From Euryodendron excelsum (taxonomy: Eukaryota > Streptophyta > Magnoliopsida > Ericales > Pentaphylacaceae), in the NCBI GenBank assembly GCA_033060915.1, contig CM065377.1, positions 53,565,183 through 53,629,182 on the forward strand: a stretch of 64,000 nucleotides of DNA, written 5' to 3'. The position numbers were made by a program, and so were the translations under genes. The notes below the pieces were generated by a model. It was given only the letters and a program-made list of their open reading frames with translations. It made no database searches and had not been told where the DNA came from. Shown here one piece after another: positions 1 through 10,851 of the stretch; within the stretch, counting starts at the first letter, position 1, and each line of letters starts with the position of its first letter.

Positions 1-153
1 ATTGATCCAAAACCCATCACTCCCCCACGTGTAGAAGATGGTTTCTATATCAGCGGCTTACGATGGAATGACAAAAAAAGGGCTATTTTTGGGCCCCACA
101 TCCACGGTGACGCTGAATCGTTCTCTTTCCCGCGTGTTGACCAGTATTTAACT
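1..153. other. Unassigned left-edge sequence
   Basis: I see no open frame of useful length and no repeat end here. Base composition is less AT-rich than the sequence that follows, so this could be the flank of a gene beyond the window, but nothing in it identifies one. Confidence 0.3.
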
Positions 154-385
154 GTGTTTGGAAACTGGGAAAAATGAGGAAAAAAAAAAAATTAAAATTT
201 TCATTTTTTTTGTTTTATTTTATCTAGAAGAGAAAGAAAATAAAAAATAAGAGAAAGGGAGAGAAAGGTAAGGAGAAACAACAATCACTCTCTCTTATTT
301 TCTTTACAAAATCAACAGAGAAGGAAAAACTATTTTTTTATTTTTTAGTTTTTCCTTCTTTTCATTCCCTAAGTTTCAAACAAGC
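154..385. mobile_element. MITE-like inverted-repeat element
   Basis: The left arm starts at GTGTTTGGAAACTGGG. The right arm is an imperfect reverse complement of it (CCCTAAGTTTCAAACAAGC at about 367-385). The interior is A/T-rich and non-coding. Ends of the GTTTGG type are common in plant hAT and Harbinger MITEs. I found no convincing target-site duplication, so the exact borders are uncertain. Confidence 0.4.
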
Positions 386-706
386 TATAAAAAAAAATAC
401 TAATCTTTTACAAAATTTGTACAAAAAAGTTTCATAATTGGTGATAGCTTTTTTTCTTGTAATTAAGTACCGTGGTGATGATTTTTTTTATTTTATTTAT
501 TGCACCAACTACTCTCTCGAGCTCATGAAATACTATTATTTAGGTGAACTATGTAAACTTCGAACATTGTATGAATGATGGCTGGTCACAAGGAGCCATA
601 AAGATAAATCAAACTTAAGACTCCATATTTAATACGAGAACAAGCGGACTACTGGGTCATTTCTTGTGATTACTCAAATTTTCCTTTAATAAGTGAAACT
701 TACGAT
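386..706. other. AT-rich spacer, no gene seen
   Basis: This stretch lies between the MITE-like element and the giant LTR. No open frame, tRNA-like fold or repeat border was recognised. Confidence 0.4.
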
Positions 707-3700
707 TGTCGTGCCATGGTTTTTAACCACTCGAGAATGGTAAAAAAATACACGATACTCTCTCGTTAGAACTTATCCTATTAGAAGGACGAGTGCGACT
801 AGGTTTGATCTTGAAATTGATTTGAATAAGGGTTTTTGAAAAAAGTTTAGAGTCGCCATTTAACATAGTTAAAAATGTGTTAGGTCATTTAAAACTAAGT
901 ATAATCCGAAGATTAAAGTTAGATTTTTCGAAATCATTTTGAAAATGTCCTTCTTAAGAAAGTTTTTTGGAAAAAAGGTTTTTAGCAACTTTTTAAAATG
1001 TTTTCAAGCCCTTTTGAAAACATAACTCTGGGTTGAACTTTGAAACTATAATTCTATGGCCCGAGAGTTGGTTACGCGTAAGGAATATATCATAAGATCA
1101 TCACCGTACCCCGCTCTTTCGGTACCTACATGTCTAATCACTCTTAATTCATTCACTTGAATAACCGGTTACTAATATTCTTTAAATACCCACTTTAGAG
1201 TTTTGAAAAATGGGTTTGGTCATTACTTTTAGATGAATGATGCATGATGCATGTTTTAAAAAAGATGTTTGAAAATATGAAAGTTTTGGAGGGATTTGAG
1301 ATAAAAATCTTAAATTGATAGAAACTTTTGAAAAAGGAAACTTAAGTTGAAATAAAGGTTATGATTGCACCATTTTAGGTTGTTTATGTATCTCATTTAG
1401 CGAGAATTAGGTCATTCGTAGTCCGGATAAGGGCCTGATAGAAAAAAGGCACATTGGGGCCTTTGGAATGCTTTAAGGACACATTGAGATCTTTGAAAAG
1501 GTTTGAAGACGATTTGAGGTCTTTGAAAAAAGAGAACTTGAGAGTTTAGAAAAATGCCTTTGAAATAGGATTTGAGATGTTTGAAGTATTTTTGAAATCG
1601 GGTTTGAAGATGATTTTAATGGTTTTTGAAAATTAACTCAAGAGAGTTTTGAAATGTTTTGAAACAATTCAAGGGTGCTTTGGAAGTGTTTTGAAACAAC
1701 TTAAGTGAGTTTTGAAAAAGTTTTGAAATAATTCAAGGGAGTTTTAAAAATATTTTGAGGTATTGTTTTCAAAACTTTGGAGGTAGAGTTTGGGTTAGAA
1801 ATACTTTTATGAGCTTATCTTCGAGAAGCTTTTGAAAGTAGTTTTTTAGATATCTTATGAAAGACATGTTTAATGTTTCATAACCTTTAAAAGATTAGTC
1901 ATTGAAGGACTAAAGTCCTTTTGGGTTATGAGTTTTGAAAATAAGTTTGGAAAATGGGCTAGAGACTTCCCTTTTGATTTTTTAAAACTTAGGGTCATAG
2001 AACCCTTCTTGAATATCTCACTTGTACTTGAACAATCCTATCCATGGAAGGATTAGGGTTGCTTTAAGAATGTGATATTTGAAAATCATTTTTAAAAAGA
2101 GCTTTTGAAAACGCTTAGAGTTTTGGAACCCTAATATGGACAATCTTGAAAGTTGTATTTAATGTATCACATTCCCTTGGAATCCCTAACCATAAAAGGT
2201 TGTGGACACTTTAGGGTTATGAGTTTTTGGAAACATTTTAAAAATAATTTTTGAAAAATGTTAAAGTGTCTAGCCATTTTAGTCGAGACAAGTTCAAGAA
2301 AGCTTCTTGGAAGCATTTTGAAGATAGAGTATACAAGTATTGAAAAAGATTTTGGAGTTGATTTTTGAAATATCAAGAGAGCAGGATGTTTTTGACAGTA
2401 TGTTATGATAATGGTTTTGAATTGAAAGATCATTTGAAAAAAGGTCTTTGAATTGGATCCTTAAAGCTTACTAACCTTGGTTGGGATGACCTATGGTTAA
2501 TTAACTATGATTAGGTTAACTTAGGGTTAAGAGGACCTCAGTTTAACTTAAATAAGGTTAGGTTAACATAGGATTTGGTTGACCTAGGGTCAACTAACTT
2601 GGGTTAGGTTAACCTAATATTGGACAACTAGAGTCAAGTTAACCTAGGGTTGGAAGGTGATTTTGAACTAGGATTTCGATATAGTGGTTTTGGAAAGGTA
2701 GTTTTGAATTAGGGTTTCGACATAGTGGTTTTAGGAAGGTGGTTTTATGCATGCACTTTGAAAATGGGTTTTGAAAACCATGGTGTAAATGTAGAGAACT
2801 TGAAAAACAAATTCAAGGAATTAAGCAAATTTAAAGAAGATCATTTCCATGAAAATTGGCTCTAGTAAGTGTAAGGTTCATATGGTCAAGAGCAGGGAGC
2901 CATTCCAAGGAAGGTTTCATGGGGACCATTCCAACTTCTAACTTAAAAGAGTGAAAACTTTGAAAACCAATATAGAAATGATAATTTTGGAAAATCATTT
3001 TTATGCAAAATGAAGAGAATGAATTTTTAAAAATCTTGCTTGAAAAGAATGTTTTAGAAACCATTTTTTGGGGTGTAAACAACTCAACCTAATGAGCTAG
3101 GGTTCCCATGGCCAAGATGATGGGAAGACCACTCAAGAGAGGGCTCCATGGGGGCCATTCCAACCTCACAACTCAAAAAAGCCAAGTCATAGGAGTTCAC
3201 ATAGAAAAAGAGAGCTCGAAAACCATTTTAACAATAATGAAAACAAATGTACTTTTGAAAACCTCTCTTGAAGAGAGTTGTTTTGAAAGCCACCCTTAGG
3301 GTAAAGAAGACCAACCCTAATGAACTATAGTTCATATGGTCAAGATAATGGAAAAACCATTCAAGAGAGGGTTTCAAGGGACCATTTCAACCAAAAAGCT
3401 CAAGAGAGTAAATCCTTAAAAATAAGTATAGAAGAGAAGGGTTTGAAAGCCATTTTAATACAACTTGAAAAGTAATGAAATGCAAGGATGCAAAATGAGG
3501 ATAAGGGTGAAAGGGAAGCTTCCTAAGGCATGAAAGTCTAGGGTTTAACCTTAAGTTTCAAGAAACCAAATCTTAGAACCATTTTAAAGGGAATGCTTGA
3601 ATATGGGGTTTGAGAAAGACATAGAAATAGAAATAGTGAAGGTTTTTGAAAAATGGTGATGAATATGAAAATAGAGTAAAACATGCAAAACATGAACATG

Positions 3701-3771
3701 GTAATCATGTGCAAAGAGCGTCATGAAATCATACAAGGCTAAAAGGCCACACCACTTTGCAAGGTGCTTCA

Positions 3772-4757
3772 AGGCCATGTCATCTCAAAGTAGGCTTGTG
3801 AGAGATCCCCTTACACGTTGGCTCCCATAAGTTTTTCTCTTAGCATGACCTAGGAGCTCTCTTGTTTCAAGCATGCAAGAAAGAGGGGTAGAAGATGGGG
3901 GTTAAAAAGAAAGAATAGTCTAAGTGGACTAGAAGGGAGGGGAGAGAAGTGGGAGAAACAAAAATCAAAAAGGAATACCACCTTTGTCTTCAAACCACTT
4001 TCAAGCTTTTATGGATGATTTGTCTTGAACTTGAATAGCCTTGGAGAGGCTTGAGGGGGTTGGAAATGACTCCTTTATGGCATTAAAGGCTTTGTAAATG
4101 AGGTGTATAGGCTAAAGAGAGTTGAATCTAACTTAGAGGCTTGGAAGGTGAGGTGTATAGGATATTTCAGACTTTTAAAGCTATTTTTGCAGGACTTCGA
4201 TACTGTTTTTGATCCTTTCATATGCAGAAGGCGAGGTTTGTATTTATAGGCAAAGCCTGTTTTAAGGCCATGCCTTCTCAAAGTAGGCTTATGAGAGATC
4301 CCCCTACACGTTGGCTCCCACAAGCTTTTCTTTTGGCATGACCTAAGAGCTTTTGTTTCAAGCATGCAAGAAAGAGGGGTAGAAGATGGGGATTAAAAAG
4401 GGAAGAATAGTCTGAGTGGACTAGGAGAGAGAAAAGAGAAGTGGGAGAAACATAAATCAAAAGGGAATACCACCTTTATCTTCAAACCACTTTTAAGCTT
4501 TTATAGATGACTTGTCTTGAACTTGAATAGCCTTGGAGAGGCTTGAAGGGGCTGGAAATGACTCCTTTATAGCATTAAAGACTTTGTAGATGAGGTGTAT
4601 AGGCTAGAAAGAGGTTGAATCTAACTTAGATGCTTGGAGGGTAAGGTGTATAGGATATTTCAGAGTTCTAAAGCTATTTTTGCAGGGCTTTGATGCTGTT
4701 TTCTATCCTTTCATATGCAGAGGGGGAGACTTGTATTTATAGGCAAAGCCTTTGGGT
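3772..4757 (+). repeat. Tandem duplication of about 490 bp inside giant LTR A
   Basis: The block from about 3,772 to 4,263 is repeated from about 4,264 to 4,757. Both begin AAGGCCATG followed by TCTCAAAGTAGGCTT, and both end at a TATTTATAGGCAAAGCC segment. The duplicated part therefore includes the presumed LTR promoter region, giving two TATA-like boxes (about 4,217-4,226 and 4,735-4,744). Confidence 0.75.
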
Positions 4758-6065
4758 ACTGGTGCATGTGCTACATACGCCTAGGCAATTTTTGCCTTGG
4801 CACATATATCATATACGCCAGTATTGTTCTAGTGATTGAATGCCACGGGGCACCCTCTGTACTGACTCAACTTGGGGAGCAAGCAAAGTTTTGATCGATC
4901 TAAACACAATTTGGGTACATGTAGCATACACTCCGCCATCGAAAACTTTCGTGTTAACTTTGTCTTGATAATTGTGCAATTCGAAAAAGCTTATGAGAAA
5001 TCAGTCACGTCCATAATGTTCTCCTATTGTTTCTTAAGAACCAAAAACTTTCAGGGAGCTTTAACGGTGTTAGAAAAAGTGAGATATCACCTCGGGAAGC
5101 ATATATAAAACACACTTTTGTGGAGCATCTATAATACGCTCTAGGGATGTTCAAAAGTAGCGATTTTTAGGCCATGTGATCAGGCCCTTTGGGGGATGAT
5201 CTCTCCGATTAGATCGTACCGATGGATAGTGCTCTAAAAATGCTTTTGGAAATTTTTTAATTTGCGCATTTCTTAAGCCGTTTGACGGTGCGTGATAATT
5301 AGGGAATCAAAAAAAAGAAAAAAAAAACAACCCTAGCTGAGCGTCTATAAGGCGCTCCAGGGATTTTTGAAAGTTGCAACTTCTGAGCCATGCAATCAGG
5401 GACTTCAAGAAGCGATCTATTCAATCGAGCCGTATCAATGAAAAGACCTATGGAAGGGCTTCCAAGAATTCCCTGACTTACCCATATCTCAAGTCATTTG
5501 ATGTTGTATTATAATAAGGAAATTGGGAAAAAAGACAACCCTAGTGGAGCGTCTCACAGGGTACTTTCTTTGACTTGGAAATATTTGGAGTCATATGACT
5601 CATCTTGGATTGGACATGGGCGTAGAATAGGGTATACCGGTTTGGTAACCAAAGCCGATATGGTTTCAGGGGGTGTACTCGATCACCAAGGGTAAAATGG
5701 TTATTTTGATCATAATTGGTCGAAAAGGGTTAGGATGGATTGGAGTGGCATATTAAGCATGCCGGACTGTTTAGGGACATTCTTCGAAGGTGTACTTACC
5801 TGTCTGGAGGGATTTGTGCTGTGTTAGTGTGTTTGGAGGCAAAACGGTCATTTTAACCAGAGTTGACCGAAACGGGACCAGAATTGGTCAAGATGGAGTA
5901 TTGAGAAAGCCTAATTTTCTAAGGATATTTTGGAATGGTGGACTTACTGTCTTGAGGGATTTTGAACTTTCTCAAAGATATGCTTAAAGGCCCAAATGGC
6001 AGGTTTGGTTATTTTTTACCGAGTCGGGCTAGCAGACGTCGGTGTCGACCTAGTTATTGGTTCCC

Positions 6066-6257
6066 GAGACTGCCCGGTCTCAGAAAGCTACTTGCAGAGT
6101 GGTGTTGGTTCTTGAGATCACCTGGTCTTAAAAAACTACCTGTAGGGTGGTGTTGGTCCCCGAGATCACTTGGTCTTGAAAAGTTACCTATAGGGTGGTG
6201 TTTGTCATCGAGATCGCTTGGTCTTGAAGAGCTACCGGATAATGGACATTCTACATT
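6066..6257 (+). repeat. 48-bp tandem repeat near the 3' end of giant LTR A
   Basis: GAGAT/GAGAC phrases start at 6,066, 6,114, 6,162 and 6,210, exactly 48 bp apart. Each is followed by a GGTCT-AAAA-CTACCT block. Because 48 is a multiple of three, the array stays open in one frame and makes a misleading 101-codon ORF with a 16-residue repeat. A diverged version sits at the same place in LTR copy C (about 23,541-23,720). Confidence 0.75.
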
Positions 6258-6570
6258 AGCGGGCTAGTAGGTGCGAGAAGTATACCATCTAGCATTTGAT
6301 AAAGTGTTGGTCCTCGAGATTGCTCAGTCTCGAGAAGCTACTTGGATAACATTGGTTTTCGAGACCGTCCAATCTCAGAAGGCTGCCTGAAGTGCCTATG
6401 GGCAATATGACCCCTTTAGTTTTCAATTGGGCCTTGTAGGCCTACGAAGCGACCAGTTGACTAGATTGGAGTTTGAAAGAGCCATCTTAGGCTCGAACAT
6501 GTTGTGATGTTTGAAATTGGATCCAGTCGAGTCGAAGATTGTTGAGCAGGCCAAAAATGGGGTGCTTTCA

Positions 6571-7411
6571 ACAAGCAACTTTTGTATTACAATTTTACTA
6601 TCCAAGTTAGTCCAAATTTAGAAGCTAAAGTTCCACCACCTACACCCCTTATTTTCCCAACCTCTAATAATGCACATTGGATATCCAATTTCACATCAAC
6701 CTTGAGGCAAAAAGAAAAAATAATTTAATACTCTTAGAGCGAAACATCACTAGATCTGTTGCTCCTCTTACAAAGTAATGAGCACCTTACTAAGTGAGTC
6801 TCGTACATATTTATTGGCCCATTTCAAGACCCACCTAGTGAGGGAGTGTTCATTGCTTTGTAAGAAATTAGGCAAATATGACGTGGCGCTTCAAGAACAA
6901 GCAATAATTTCTTGGCAAAAAGAGGGTAAGTAGCAAAAAATTCAAATAATAAAGAAAAAGTGTAAAGAGCAATAGAGAAGTAGTCCTTTCTTTACCAATT
7001 ACTGATCTTAACACTTTTTGGCAAAATTCTTCTTAAACAACTTTTTAACTTGTAGAACCATGTTGAATTAATTTCTATATTCTCTCCTAACTTTCTAGAG
7101 CTTTTTCTAAAGCTTGTGTGCCAGCATGAGTATATGCTTTTATTTTTACTGAAAAAGAATAAAAGAATAAAAAGAAGATGATAGAAGGGGAAAAAAAAAG
7201 CTTATTAAATTCCTCAAGAAATTATGAATGTTAAAGATTCCCAAAACCCAAAAAAGGCCTAAAGATTACTAATCTTACCACTTTTTTCCCCAAAATTCTT
7301 CCTAACAGCTTTTTAACTTGTAGAATGTTAGCCAGGTTATTAAATTCCTCAAGAAATAATGAACGTTAAAGATTCCCAAAACCCCAAAAAGGACTAAAGA
7401 TTACTAATCTT

Positions 7412-7446
<35 letters not shown>

Positions 7447-7660
7447 ACCCCCACCCAAATTCTTCCTAACAATTTTTTAAGTTGTAGAATGTTAGCCAAG
7501 TTCAATTAATCTCTAACTTCTCTCCTAACTTTGTAGATTTTTCTTAAAGCTTGTGTGCTAGTATGCACATAATCTTTTATTCTCACTGAAGAAGAAAGAA
7601 AGAATAAAAAAAGAGAGTAGAAGGATAAAGAAAACGAGAAATTAATCGATTACCTAAAAG
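6571..7660. other. Non-coding stretch with a small foldback and a local duplication
   Basis: No gene was found. A foldback of 98 bp lies at 6,767-6,864 (CTTACAAAGTAATGA and its imperfect reverse complement about 65 bp later). A direct duplication of about 140 bp occupies roughly 7,204-7,340 and 7,341-7,500, marked by AAAGATTCCCAAAACCC in both units. The second unit contains a poly-C run. Confidence 0.5.
7413..7446 (+). repeat. Poly(C) tract of about 34 bases
   Basis: This is an almost pure run of C followed by A-interrupted C blocks (CCCACCCCCACCC). The sister unit of the local duplication has TTACCACTTTTTTCCCC at the same place, so the run appears to have expanded from a short C cluster. 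Its true length may be misassembled. Confidence 0.8.
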
Positions 7661-7689
7661 GAAGAATAATGCTATGTTCAAGACTTGGA

Positions 7690-7800
7690 CTTCTTAAAAA
7701 GGATTCTTGAAAATCACTGTTTTTGACTTCCAGAATTAATAAATTAAAAAAGAGACGTAAATGGGTTTTTTTTCTCCCTTTAATGTAATCTTGTCATTAT
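7690..7800 (+). repeat. Dispersed repeat shared with 42,250-42,380
   Basis: The block around AATTAATAAATTAAAAAAG and ATGGGTTTTTTT, with a TCTTGAAAATCA phrase before it, recurs in the same order and strand at about 42,250-42,380. It is non-coding. It is likely a fragment of an unrecognised repeat family. Confidence 0.55.
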
Positions 7801-9609
7801 TCACTTGCATTAGCTCATTTAGATATTTTTGTTAAATAGCTAACGTGTTGATTTTTTAACCAAAAATCTAAAAGAACTAATAAAAAATTCGTAAGTTACT
7901 CAAACAAGTTAGGATATATGCTGATCCAAATGACTTATTGATTGAGTTGCATAAGTGCAGTTTAATGCAGCTAAACTGACCTAAGTTAGCCCTAAATTAG
8001 GTTAATTATGCCCTCTTTAGTGTATATTGTACTGAGAGTCGTATTTTGAGTTTATTGCAGGTAAATGTTGATAAAGAAGAGGATTTGGAGCCATAGAAGC
8101 AATTCAGAATGCGGGCATGCATATCGAGGACCATTGCCAGGATTTGTCTTGGGAAACGTGCAACTTGTCATTCATAGCTCGGAATGGAATGAAGGATGCG
8201 CCGTTGGAAAGATCTTGCAAAGTTATATAAGTTCACGTCTAACGAGCATTTTGAGAAATGAACTCCAAAAGCCTTGAACTGAAGCTGCAAAGAGATAAGG
8301 GAAGATAACTGAAAAGTGTGGAAAAATGCACTGGGAGTTTGAACAGTGAAAATAAGAAGAAAATGAGAGTTCGAACAGCTAGCAAAATTGAAGAGAAAAT
8401 GTATTTTGGCCTTAGGGTTCGAACTCCCATAATAAGGTTCGAACTCTTAGAGGCTAGACACGTAGAAGAGGCATATACAGGCTTGAGGGTTTGAACTCTC
8501 CTGACAGAGTTCGAACTCTAAGAAGAAATAGAAGAGAAACAAGGCTCTAAGGGTTCGAACTCTGCTGATAGAGTTCGAACTCAAACAATGATTTTTGGGT
8601 CAAGTTTCCTACTCCCGCTAGGACTCAGTTTGCGATCTCTATATATATCCGTTCGATTTTTTATGAAGGGGGGACAATTTCTTAAGGGTTTTTACTACTT
8701 TTTAGTCTAGATTCATAGGAGTAATTAGGGTTTTTATTATTCTTGTAAATACTTCCATTAAATTCAAGTTTTATTGCTTTAATTCAAGATTTTATTTAAT
8801 AATCCATAGTTTCTGCAATTAATTCAAGATTTATAGTTCGTTTATAGTTTTTACATTCTAAAAAGTTTTCAATAAATAGTTAATTATTTTCCATGGCCAT
8901 GAGCGGCTAAATTTCTTAACTCGGGATCAATTGTGAAGATTGATTGGGGATCGAGGATGAACAATAGAGGTAAGGTTGAATTCACTACTATATCTTCTTG
9001 ATACTTCTTCTTCTTCTTCTTCGTTTTAGATACTTTCGAAAACCTGTGCGTCCTATTATGTTCGGTAACACTTATGCGTGACTGCCACACTCAGTATGTA
9101 CACTACCTTGTAACGTTTATGCATGAGTTGGATTCAGTATATGTGTTACACGAATCGATGATGCATGTCCTTGATTATAACAACCCGATTTATTTTAGAA
9201 GTTGAAGTTTTGAAGAACACTTGTTTTTATTGCTAAATCTTCCGAATCCGAGACTCGCGATGTAGTCGAAGGATTTGAGTTATTAAATTATCTCCTTTGG
9301 GATTCCAAAAGACGCAATTGGTTGAAACAATTGATTCTGAGACTTTTTATTTCTTAGTCTAAATTAGATAACAAATTTTTTTTAACCTAAAATCATATTT
9401 TTGTTTATTGGAGTGTTTTTCCTAAGATTTTTTATCCACGGTAAGTTTTCCTATTTACATAAACCATTTTCCTTGTGGGATCGACCTAGTACTTACAAGA
9501 AATTATTGCTACATTGCGACCGTGCACTTACGTTTAAGTATCACCCTTTTAGGGAGCGATCACTATATAGCAAACTTGACCATTAGCAAACGACTTATTA
9601 TTTTTTTTA
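7801..9609 (+). repeat. LTR-like debris with GTTCGAAC array and TATA box
   Basis: There is no coding potential. In order it shows an AT-rich upstream part, eight GTTCGAAC or GTTTGAAC palindromes at 8,337-8,580, a TATA-like ATATATAT at 8,640-8,648, a GAGCGGCTAAA phrase near 8,902, and a leader-like segment with GTGGGATCGACC (about 9,475) and ATTGCGACCGTGCACTTAC. The same order (palindromes, TATA, GAGTGGCTAAA, GTGGGAACGATCC) recurs at 33,390-34,350 and, less clearly, inside the solo LTR at 24,916-26,607. I read it as an LTR of one diverse retroelement group. Its ends are not resolved, and the MULE abuts or interrupts it on the right. Confidence 0.5.
8337..8580 (+). promoter_or_regulatory. Array of eight GTTYGAAC palindromes upstream of a TATA box
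   Basis: Sites start at 8,337, 8,369, 8,417, 8,437, 8,489, 8,509, 8,553 and 8,573. Six are GTTCGAAC and two are GTTTGAAC. The most 3' site is about 60 bp before an ATATATAT box. Position and repetition suggest upstream promoter elements of an LTR; this function is inferred from layout only. Confidence 0.45.
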
Positions 9610-9847
9610 GGGTCAATTAAAATTTTCAGCTCTACAGTTTATACCGTGTCTCACTTTACCTCCTGTACTTCTAATTATGCTAGTCAACATCTAAACTATG
9701 TGGTCAAGCCCCAATGTGACCTCTCTTGGGGATGCCGTCTGAAATATAGACAGAAAAGAACCACGTGATCTTCACGTTGGTTGCTGGGAGAGGCTTTATA
9801 GGAATTTTCCACCTCATTCCCGCCCAAATGCTAGGGCATTCACTTAG
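9610..9847 (+). repeat. MULE left terminal inverted repeat
   Basis: It pairs with 31,152-31,388. In MULEs the long terminal repeats carry the promoters, and here the GRF gene starts about 100 bp inside this repeat. Outside 9,610 the similarity to the other end stops abruptly. Confidence 0.8.
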
Positions 9848-9949
9848 TATATTGACTTTGGTGATCTATCGATTAAGAATGTAAGAGCAAAGCATAAAAG
9901 AAAAGAAAAAATAGAGAAAGAAAAGGAAGAGAAGGAAGAGAAGAAAACG

Positions 9950-10352
9950 ATGGAAGGAAGGATTTGTAACTGTGGGAAACCAACAAGCATGAGGACCTCA
10001 TGGACTTTTGCGAACCCAGGCAGAAGATTTGTTGAATGTAAAAAATATGGGGTAAGCATATAAAGTGTTTGGATAAATATCTATATGAATAAATTTCTTT
10101 CAAACCTTCAATTTTGTAATGTATATTTACGTTATTTCACAGCAAGAAGAAAGGTGTGGATTCTTTGTCTAGTATGACTCTCTAATGTGCGACCGCTCGA
10201 AGCAAGTCATACCAAGGCTATTGAGGAAGATGAATAAGCTAGAGAGTGAGCTGCAGAACAAGAAAAAGAGAGAAAATGTGATGTGGGCATGCTTAGTGTT
10301 GTCTTGGGTGTTAGTTGTGGTGATAGGGTGTTGCTTTGTAAAGGAAAAATGA
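9950..10352 (+). pseudogene. GRF-type zinc-finger gene of the MULE (two exons, one stop)
   Basis: Exon 1 is 9,950-10,051 (34 codons, starting MEGRICNCGKPTS). A GTAAGC donor follows, and a CAG acceptor ends at 10,142. Exon 2 is 10,143-10,352 (69 codons plus stop). The product would be about 103 residues. It begins with a GRF zinc finger: CNCG at residues 6-9, NPGRRF at 22-27, Cys30, then CGFF at 39-42. It continues with a charged, probably coiled-coil stretch (about residues 60-80) and ends in a hydrophobic segment (WACLVLSWVLVVVIGCCF), likely a membrane anchor. GRF fingers bind single-stranded nucleic acid in other proteins; the role here is unknown. A TAG at 10,170-10,172 interrupts the finger where the family usually has Trp. 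Splicing is phase 0 and otherwise clean. The gene sits just inside the left end and reads toward the transposase. Confidence 0.72.
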
Positions 10353-10798
10353 ATCCTTAAACTTGAGATTGAACAATTGTGTTTACTGTAATGGGATGGT
10401 ATAAGAGCTGGGTTGTGGCATGAAATTTATGGGGTTGTTTTTGTAATCCTCAATGAAGAGTATTGCTCTCCAACTGTAATCCATATCAATTGTGTTTACT
10501 GAATGTCATTGCTTGTGCAAAAGAAACCATCTTCACGATGTGCTAAATGAACAAGGGCTTGTGCTAAACATGACATGTCTATCACCCACATTTTCACAAT
10601 GTGCTAAATATCCAAAATATTCCAACTTTGAAGAGTTGCCAAACATAATATGTAACAAAAGGTAACAATTATTGATTGTCAATGTCTATGACCCACAAAA
10701 ATATCCAAACCATCCTTTAAAGCCTAATTCGTGATTCCTTTATCCTTAGAAGTAGTTGCTTATTGTAAGGATGACAATGTCATTACTCATTTCCCTCT
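10353..10798. other. MULE intergenic spacer between convergent gene ends
   Basis: It lies between the GRF gene stop and the end of the transposase frame on the other strand. It is AT-rich and without open frames. In such an arrangement it should hold both 3' untranslated regions; no polyadenylation signal is clear enough to call. Confidence 0.5.
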
Positions 10799-10851
10799 TT
10801 ACAGAAATGGAGCTAGGGCAGCTCTTGGTCTTGTGCTTAGGGCTGCTCTAG
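10799..10851 (-). pseudogene. 3' tip of the MULE transposase last exon
   Basis: Read on the minus strand after removing the retrotransposon, the frame of the last transposase exon continues from 27,613 into this stretch, with the same Ala/Arg/Pro-rich character, and closes at a TAA (10,799-10,801). This shows that the retrotransposon entered the coding exon of the transposase. Confidence 0.6.
10847..10851 (+). repeat. Left target-site duplication TCTAG of the giant LTR complex
   Basis: TCTAG directly precedes the TGTCACG end at 10,852 and reappears right after the TGCTTACA end, at 27,608-27,612. A matching 5-bp duplication is the normal mark of an LTR-retrotransposon insertion and ties the two ends, 16.8 kb apart, to one event. 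Confidence 0.85.

Larger units (their letters stand above)
707..6570 (+). repeat. Giant LTR, copy A (5.9 kb, solo or orphan)
   Basis: It begins TGTCGTGCC and ends GGGGTGCTTTCA. Large parts align with the LTRs at 10,852-15,187, 19,562-24,042 and 24,043-27,607. Shared landmarks are a block ending GGTACCTACATGTCTAATC (about 1,120), the TTAACCTAGGGTT-rich tract (about 2,470-2,650), the phrase GTATTTATAGGCAAAGCC (about 4,735), which looks like a TATA region, and the 3' end AAAAATGGGGTGCTT. An internal tandem duplication of about 490 bp makes it longer than copy B. No protein-coding domain is present; the short open frames are shadows of repeats. The 5-bp flanks (ACGAT and ACAAG) do not match, so it is either old or a recombination product. 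LTRs of 4-6 kb are known from Ogre/Tat-type and LARD elements; family membership here is inference. Confidence 0.65.

Noticed and set aside
5962..6267. 101-codon frame with a WCW-RSLGL-KLP repeat
   Set aside because: It is generated by a 48-bp tandem repeat inside an LTR; no start context or homology supports a gene.
707..6570. Target duplication for giant LTR A
   Set aside because: The flanking bases ACGAT and ACAAG share only three of five positions, so I do not claim a duplication.
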